18,843 nt of DNA from contig CALKHV010000014.1 of NCBI GenBank assembly GCA_937988865.1, positions 1 to 18,843 on the forward strand, written 5' to 3'. The notes beneath the pieces are model-generated. The model was not told where the DNA came from. It made no database searches and saw only the letters and a list, made by a program, of their open reading frames with translations. Made by a program: the position numbers and the translations under genes. Origin of the DNA: an uncultured Propionibacteriaceae bacterium. Lineage in GTDB: Bacteria; Actinomycetota; Actinomycetes; Propionibacteriales; Propionibacteriaceae. Positions 15,239 through 18,843 of this stretch are shown here, piece by piece (position 1 is the stretch's first letter; each line of letters starts with the position of its first letter).

Positions 15239-16234
15239 TCATCGCGCGTGCCAGGCGGCCCAGATCTCGGGACGCAGGCGTCCACGATCGGGAACCGTGA
15301 GCCCGGCCCACCGCGCCCAGGCGCGCACCTCGCTGGTGCTCGGTTCGGGGGCTGCCGGCGCAGCCTCCGTTTCAGGCTCGACGACATCACTTCCGATCCG
15401 TGCGTCCAGAAGCAGTTCGTCGGTCGCCCACACGTGGGCAGCGGCCAGGTAGCGGTAGCACCATTCCTCAGCCAGCGAACGCGTCTCCGTGAACACGATG
15501 GGGACGCCGGGCCAGCGCACCTGCAGTTCGGCCAGGCCATCAGCCACCACGGCGGGACGCACCCAGTCCACCTTGAAGACGCTCGAGTAGCGGTCCTCCA
15601 CGACGACAGCCGCCCGGGGCAGGGCCGCCAACTCGCCGAGGGCGTATTTCAGCGTCCCGTTCATCAGACTCGACACGAGATCGGCGAGCGACTTGCGCTC
15701 CACCGCCGCGACCAGCCGACCCCCGAGGTTCACCCCGTAATCGCCGCACGGCAAGGCGCGACGGACGGTGGTGACCTGCTGGGACGCGAACCGGTACGCG
15801 TACTTCTCGCGCGTGTCGACGACGATCTCGAGGGCGGGGACGCCGGCCGCGCGGGCGGTCGGCAGGGTGACCTGGGGGCGGGCCTGCTTCCTCGTCTTCG
15901 GGGACTGCCAGAAGACCATCTCGCGTCCACGGGCGGTGGTGTACACGATCTGTGAACGGTTCTCCCGACCCCGGTCGACCACGAGGTCGATGGCGGCTCC
16001 GCGGCGCACGCACGACCGGATCGGCGTCCGCTCGACGATCTCGGGGTCGTCCGGCCATTCGTCCAGTGAGACCGGGTGACAGTAGAGGGCTTTCATGCGC
16101 GGCCACGTACCGGACGTCCGGAAGACGAGGCCACTGCCGAGCGGGAGTCGCACCAGGTACGTCAACGACGAGTCCGGGTCGGGGTTGAGGGCGACCAGCA
16201 ACTCGGCGGGCGGGCGTCCGCCGAACTCAGTCAC
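15239..16234 (-). CDS. ERCC4-domain nuclease with C-terminal Lsr2-like domain
   Basis: A 331-aa protein. The N-terminal 130 residues are beta-rich and of unknown role. The central ERCC4 (XPF/Mus81-type) nuclease has VVDTREK (D140 to K144), CGDYGV and the catalytic VERKSLADL (E179, R180, K181, D185), all intact. After a Pro/Glu/Ala linker, the last 33 or so residues (EVRAWARWAGLTVPDRGRLR) resemble the Lsr2 DNA-binding domain, which binds AT-rich DNA minor grooves. The likely role is structure-specific DNA cleavage in repair or defence. GTG 16234 is chosen: GAGG lies 5 nt upstream and it overlaps the preceding small gene by 8 bp. The frame remains open upstream to about 16345, but that would overlap the small gene heavily. 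The start region lies in a strong hairpin. Confidence 0.85.
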   Translation of the reverse strand: MTEFGGRPPAELLVALNPDPDSSLTYLVRLPLGSGLVFRTSGTWPRMKALYCHPVSLDEWPDDPEIVERTPIRSCVRRGAAIDLVVDRGRENRSQIVYTTARGREMVFWQSPKTRKQARPQVTLPTARAAGVPALEIVVDTREKYAYRFASQQVTTVRRALPCGDYGVNLGGRLVAAVERKSLADLVSSLMNGTLKYALGELAALPRAAVVVEDRYSSVFKVDWVRPAVVADGLAELQVRWPGVPIVFTETRSLAEEWCYRYLAAAHVWATDELLLDARIGSDVVEPETEAAPAAPEPSTSEVRAWARWAGLTVPDRGRLRPEIWAAWHAR

Positions 16235-16475
16235 CTGCGCCTCGAGGCGCAGGTGTTTCTCCGTTCGCCACCTCGTCGATCCAGTCGATCGCCTCATCGG
16301 AGAGGTAGAAGCCCGTGGGCCCGCGCTCGCCGATCCACCAGGCATCGGAGTTGACCTCGCCGCCCGCCAGGGCGATCTCCTCGACGAGGTCGGACGGCAC
16401 CACGTCGCCGTTGTTGTCGATGAGGTAGGCGCGCGACTCGGATGTCAAGTTCGGCCACCAGGCTTCGATGCTCAT
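16227..16475 (-). CDS. small acidic protein upstream of the ERCC4 gene
   Basis: An 82-aa protein I do not recognise. It is acidic and tryptophan-rich (AWWPNLT, DAWWIGERG, IDWIDEV), with no signal peptide or membrane helix. The pattern (helix, DNNGDVVP, helix, WWIGERGPTGFYLSDEAIDWI) suggests a compact cytosolic fold. Start ATG 16475 is preceded by AACACT 6 nt upstream, which could be a leaderless -10; no Shine-Dalgarno is close. Its stop overlaps the ERCC4 start by 8 bp (GTGACTGA), so the two are probably translationally coupled. The longer open frame upstream is antisense to nothing but overlaps the lipoprotein gene, so I rejected it. Confidence 0.72.
   Translation of the reverse strand: MSIEAWWPNLTSESRAYLIDNNGDVVPSDLVEEIALAGGEVNSDAWWIGERGPTGFYLSDEAIDWIDEVANGETPAPRGAGD
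16232..16255 (-). promoter_or_regulatory. 24-bp perfect palindrome over the ERCC4 translation start
   Basis: CACCTGCGCCTC is followed directly by its exact reverse complement. In the mRNA it folds as a 10-bp GC-rich stem with a TCGA loop. The 3' arm contains both the GAGG ribosome site and the GTG start of the ERCC4 gene, and it lies within the last codons of the small upstream gene. Confidence 0.7.
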
Positions 16476-16541
16476 GTTCACAGTGTTGACGCTCCCGCGC
16501 ACCGTGTCGAGGCTCACACTCAGTGTCGACGGGGGACCGGG

Positions 16542-16575
16542 GGGCGCCGGCGGGAGCCCCCCGCCGCCGGCGCCC
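16542..16575 (-). terminator. GC-rich hairpin terminator after the lipoprotein gene
   Basis: GGGCGCCGGCGG (16542-16553) pairs perfectly with CCGCCGGCGCCC (16564-16575) around a 10-nt loop, ending 9 bp past the lipoprotein stop. There is no U-tract, which is common for actinobacterial terminators. A smaller hairpin ACACT-C-AGTGT (16516-16526) follows. Confidence 0.6.
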
Positions 16576-16584
16576 GGTCTGGGG

Positions 16585-17154
16585 TCAGGACGAGAACAGC
16601 ACCGAGTCGTGGTCCCAGTCGGGGGCGACCTCGACCACGATGTCCTTGGGGTTGCCCACCGCGAAGCCCACCTTGAACGTGACTTCACGGCCGTTGAGCA
16701 CCTTGGTGCTGGGGCCGCCACCGACGTTCTTCTCACTGTCGAAGATCTGCTCGGCCTCTTCATTGCCCGACTGGGCGGTGAGGTACACCATGCCGGGGTC
16801 GAAGGGCTTGCCGGTCTTGTTGACGATCGTGACCGACATCAACACCGAGGTCTTGCCCTTCGCGGGCCCGATCGCCCATTCCGACGGCTTGAAGGTCGTG
16901 GGCTTGCCCACCTTGATCGAGAGGCCGTCGTCCCAGGTGTAGGTCTTGCCGAAGGCGGCCGTGCCGTCGTCCTGGGCGGGGGCGTCGGTTGTCTCCTCCT
17001 CCGTGGGCTCGGTCGTCTTGGTATCAGCGGCCTTGCTGGAAGCTGGCCGGTTGGTGCCGGCGGGGCTGCCGGCGTCCACGGTCGCGGCGGTGCCGCAGCC
17101 GGAGACGAGCAGAACGGCCACCGCGAGGGTGGCGAGGCGGGGGGCGAGGGTCAT
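16585..17154 (-). CDS. DUF4352-like lipoprotein
   Basis: A 189-aa exported lipoprotein. The signal peptide (MTLAPRLATLAVAVLLVSGC) ends in a lipobox LVSGC with Cys20 as the lipidation site. A Thr/Glu/Ala-rich linker (about 25-65) leads to a beta-sandwich-like domain with VLMSVTIVNKTGKPFDP and a late EVTFKVGFAV strand, the pattern of DUF4352/MPT63-like proteins. It should sit on the outer face of the membrane; role unknown. AAGGAG 7 nt upstream fixes ATG 17154. The 5' leader contains a tandem 23-bp repeat that ends at the ribosome site, and two ATCACGTGAT sites lie further upstream. The gene is followed by a strong hairpin. Confidence 0.85.
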   Translation of the reverse strand: MTLAPRLATLAVAVLLVSGCGTAATVDAGSPAGTNRPASSKAADTKTTEPTEEETTDAPAQDDGTAAFGKTYTWDDGLSIKVGKPTTFKPSEWAIGPAKGKTSVLMSVTIVNKTGKPFDPGMVYLTAQSGNEEAEQIFDSEKNVGGGPSTKVLNGREVTFKVGFAVGNPKDIVVEVAPDWDHDSVLFSS

Positions 17155-17167
17155 CTTGTTACTCCTT

Positions 17168-17213
17168 GTACGTCGGTGAACCCTGACTGGGTACGTCGGT
17201 GAGTCCAGACTGG
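17168..17213. repeat. tandem 23-bp direct repeat in the lipoprotein leader
   Basis: Two adjoining copies (17168-17190 and 17191-17213) share GTACGTCGGTGA at the left and GACTGG at the right, matching at 20 of 23 bases. They abut the ribosome site of the lipoprotein gene and lie downstream of the candidate operators. Confidence 0.75.
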
Positions 17214-17238
17214 TCCCACGGGTGGTGGTGGGCCAGTG

Positions 17239-17268
17239 ATCACGTGATAATGGGGGTTATCACGTGAT
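17239..17268. promoter_or_regulatory. paired ATCACGTGAT palindromes, candidate double operator
   Basis: ATCACGTGAT occurs at 17239-17248 and 17259-17268, exactly 20 bp apart, so both sites face the same side of the helix. With flanking bases the pair forms a larger inverted repeat: ATCACGTGATAA, six bases (TGGGGG), then TTATCACGTGAT. GATAAT (17246-17251, plus) and CATTAT (17252-17247, minus) inside it could be -10 boxes. Confidence 0.65.
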
Positions 17269-17338
17269 GGCATCGGAAGTGTCACACCCAGCACTCGCGG
17301 TCCCGCTAGCGTGGACGCAACGAGAGGGAGGGGGATCC

Positions 17339-18843
17339 ATGTCACTGATGACGCTCCAGGACGTGGCGTCCCTCGCGCGAGTGCAGCGTCCGGTCGTCAC
17401 GATGTGGCGCAAACGCTCCCGTGGGACCTCGACCCCCTTCCCTGTTGGACGCACGGTGGGCGGGCAGGAGTTCTTCGACCTCGACGACGTCGTCGGGTGG
17501 CTGGAGGACACCGAGCGGGGGAACAACCCGGACGTCCGGGCGGACGCTGCCGCCCACGCCCTGTGGGACTCCTCGCCCGAGGCGCGGGGAGCGGCCACGC
17601 GCGCCCTCAGCGCGCTCCTGACCCTGCGGCACCTCACCGGGTCGGCGCTCACCAGCCTCACCCCGGACGCCCTCATCGACCTGGCCGACGAGCACGATCC
17701 CGACGACGAGTGCCTCCACACCGAGATCGCCCGGGCGTCCGATCTTCAGGGCCTGGCGCGCGTCGCCGACGACCTCGTCGAGGCTTGCTGGGGCGTGCAG
17801 GGCGCGCACCAACGGGTGCTCGACCAGCGCTTCCGGTCGTCGTGGGCACCGCTCGCGTCCGCTGCGCTCAGCGACGAGGCCCGCCGCCTCCTGGTCACCG
17901 CGTCCTCGGCCCTGATGCGTGACCTCGGTGAGGGAGCGCGCCTCATGGATCCGACGGGACGCGGGGTCGACACCCTGGTCGCAGCGGCAACGGAGGCGTC
18001 CACTTCGGTGCTGCTCGTCCGCGGCGAGACGCCCCTCGCCCGCCTCGTGCGGCGTCAACTCCTGCTGGCCGATGTGGGCGTCAGGAGCCTCGACCGGGGC
18101 GACGGGGACTGGTCGGTGACCGGTCCGGTCGTCCACCTCGTGGTGCTGCCGACCGGCGACGAGCCGGACGCGTCCGCTGCCGACCTGCTCGCCCTCGTCG
18201 ACGAGGTGCGATTGCAGATGGACGAGCACCAGGTGGCGCTGGTGCTGGGCCCGGCGTCCGTGTTCGCCGACCCCCTGACCGGGTCGGCCCTGACCCGCCG
18301 CGACGAGCTGCTGCGCGACGGGTGGGTGAGGGCGATCATCAGGTTGCCGGCAGGCCTGCGCGTGTCTCGCGCTCGCGAGCACCAGGCGTTGTGGCTCGTG
18401 GCCGCGCCCGAAGCGACGAGTGCCTTCGAGCGGCGCACCGGCGTGGCCGACCTGTCGTCCGTGCCCCTGGGCGGACGGGTGATCGCCGGGATCGTGGACG
18501 ACCTGCTCGCCATGCGGCAGGGCACCGAGGGTGCCCGCCGGCGGGCGTGGGCGCACCTGTCTCACGTCGCGACGTCTGAACTGGTGTCGCGCAGCGGCTC
18601 GCTGGTGACGCTTCGGCGGCGGCACGGCGGCGTGGACGACCGATCCCCGGCCGACTTCATCGTCGGACTGCGCCGGGCCGACGAGGAGTTCGGCGTGCTC
18701 GCGGGCCTCGACCTGGCACCCGCGCACGGCGGGATGGTCGTCACCACCCTCGGTCAGGCAGTGATCGACGGCTGGGCCAGGATCATCAGCGGCCAGAAGG
18801 TCGAGGTCGGCGACCTGCCGGACGGCAACGTCCCGGTGGTCGG
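17339..18843 (+). CDS. HTH plus N6-methyltransferase-like protein, motif IV missing (3' partial)
   Basis: An open frame of 501 codons running off the window. Residues 5-55 form an HTH (LQDVASLARVQRPVVTMWRK) followed by FFDLDDVVGWLE, as in MerR/excisionase-type domains of actinobacterial N-6 DNA methylases. A helical region follows (about 60-195). Then comes a methyltransferase-like fold: LMDPTGRGVDTL (203-212) sits where SAM motif I (DPAxGxG) belongs, and ALVLGPASVF then AIIRLPAGL (332-340) match the strands after motif IV. The catalytic (N/D)PP(Y/F) should be near 268-275, but the sequence reads VVLPTGDE. The visible end (ARIISGQKVEVGDLP) resembles the start of a target-recognition region. 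ATG 17339 has GGAGG 7 nt upstream. It may be a DNA-binding or SAM-sensing regulator rather than a methylase. The assignment to the N6 methylase fold is inferred by pattern. Confidence 0.72.
   Translation, partial: MSLMTLQDVASLARVQRPVVTMWRKRSRGTSTPFPVGRTVGGQEFFDLDDVVGWLEDTERGNNPDVRADAAAHALWDSSPEARGAATRALSALLTLRHLTGSALTSLTPDALIDLADEHDPDDECLHTEIARASDLQGLARVADDLVEACWGVQGAHQRVLDQRFRSSWAPLASAALSDEARRLLVTASSALMRDLGEGARLMDPTGRGVDTLVAAATEASTSVLLVRGETPLARLVRRQLLLADVGVRSLDRGDGDWSVTGPVVHLVVLPTGDEPDASAADLLALVDEVRLQMDEHQVALVLGPASVFADPLTGSALTRRDELLRDGWVRAIIRLPAGLRVSRAREHQALWLVAAPEATSAFERRTGVADLSSVPLGGRVIAGIVDDLLAMRQGTEGARRRAWAHLSHVATSELVSRSGSLVTLRRRHGGVDDRSPADFIVGLRRADEEFGVLAGLDLAPAHGGMVVTTLGQAVIDGWARIISGQKVEVGDLPDGNVPVV

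Noticed and set aside
16235..16345. Longer start for the ERCC4 protein
   Set aside because: The extension is Ser/Arg-rich, overlaps the small acidic gene in another frame and has no ribosome site; GTG 16234 has GAGG and the typical 8-bp overlap.
17342..18727. 461-aa minus-strand open frame
   Set aside because: It lies antisense over the HTH/methylase-like gene, whose strand has a strong ribosome site, an HTH and fold motifs. The antisense translation is low-complexity Arg/Gly/His-rich without domains.

Overview
The window is high-GC DNA from an actinobacterium. Evidence is the GC-biased third codon positions, frequent GTG starts, TANNNT -10 elements placed 6-7 nt before start codons, a PASTA-type Ser/Thr kinase, a DUF222/HNH (13E12-type) protein and an ERCC4 nuclease with an Lsr2-like tail. 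A member of Propionibacteriales or a neighbouring order is plausible, but the genus cannot be fixed from sequence alone. All 15 genes called are protein coding. No tRNA, rRNA, CRISPR array, insertion sequence or prophage gene was seen. The largest gene-free gaps are 184 bp (17155-17338) and 179 bp (5059-5237), and both hold regulatory sequence.

Left part (1-2964): a metallo-beta-lactamase-fold hydrolase (+) converges on an uncharacterised single-pass membrane protein (-), which follows an EamA/DMT transporter (-) whose promoter looks leaderless. Centre-left (2965-8063): a conserved actinobacterial neighbourhood, with a PknL-like PASTA kinase (-), a ThiE/TenI-like TIM barrel that has lost several ThiE active-site residues (+), an IdsA-type polyprenyl diphosphate synthase (-) and a MetF-type methylenetetrahydrofolate reductase (+). 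The last two diverge from one palindromic -10 element. From memory, Mycobacterium tuberculosis keeps pknL, Rv2175c, mptA, idsA2 and the MetF-like gene in the same order. Here the ThiE-like gene sits where Rv2175c and mptA would be.

Centre (8077-13824): a HelD/HelR-type RNA polymerase-recycling ATPase with an inverted repeat over its -10 box, a phytoene-desaturase-like flavoprotein with a degraded Rossmann motif, a class I glutamine amidotransferase, and a DUF222/HNH protein with a near-consensus actinobacterial LexA (SOS) box against its -10.

Right part (13971-18843): a VOC/PhnB-like protein (-) and a GpmA-like phosphoglycerate mutase (+) diverge around a perfect 16-bp palindrome. An 82-aa protein and an ERCC4-Lsr2 nuclease overlap by 8 bp, and a perfect 24-bp palindrome buries the Shine-Dalgarno and GTG of the nuclease. 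A DUF4352-like lipoprotein (-) and a large protein running off the window (+) are divided by a region with a tandem 23-bp repeat and two ATCACGTGAT sites exactly 20 bp apart. The last protein joins an N-terminal HTH to an N6-adenine-methyltransferase-like fold without a recognisable catalytic motif IV.

The strongest candidates for something new are this HTH/degenerate-methyltransferase protein with its double operator, the hairpin-gated small-ORF/ERCC4-Lsr2 pair, the degenerate ThiE-like protein, and a roughly five-fold excess of the hexamer GCGTCC/GGACGC across the whole window.
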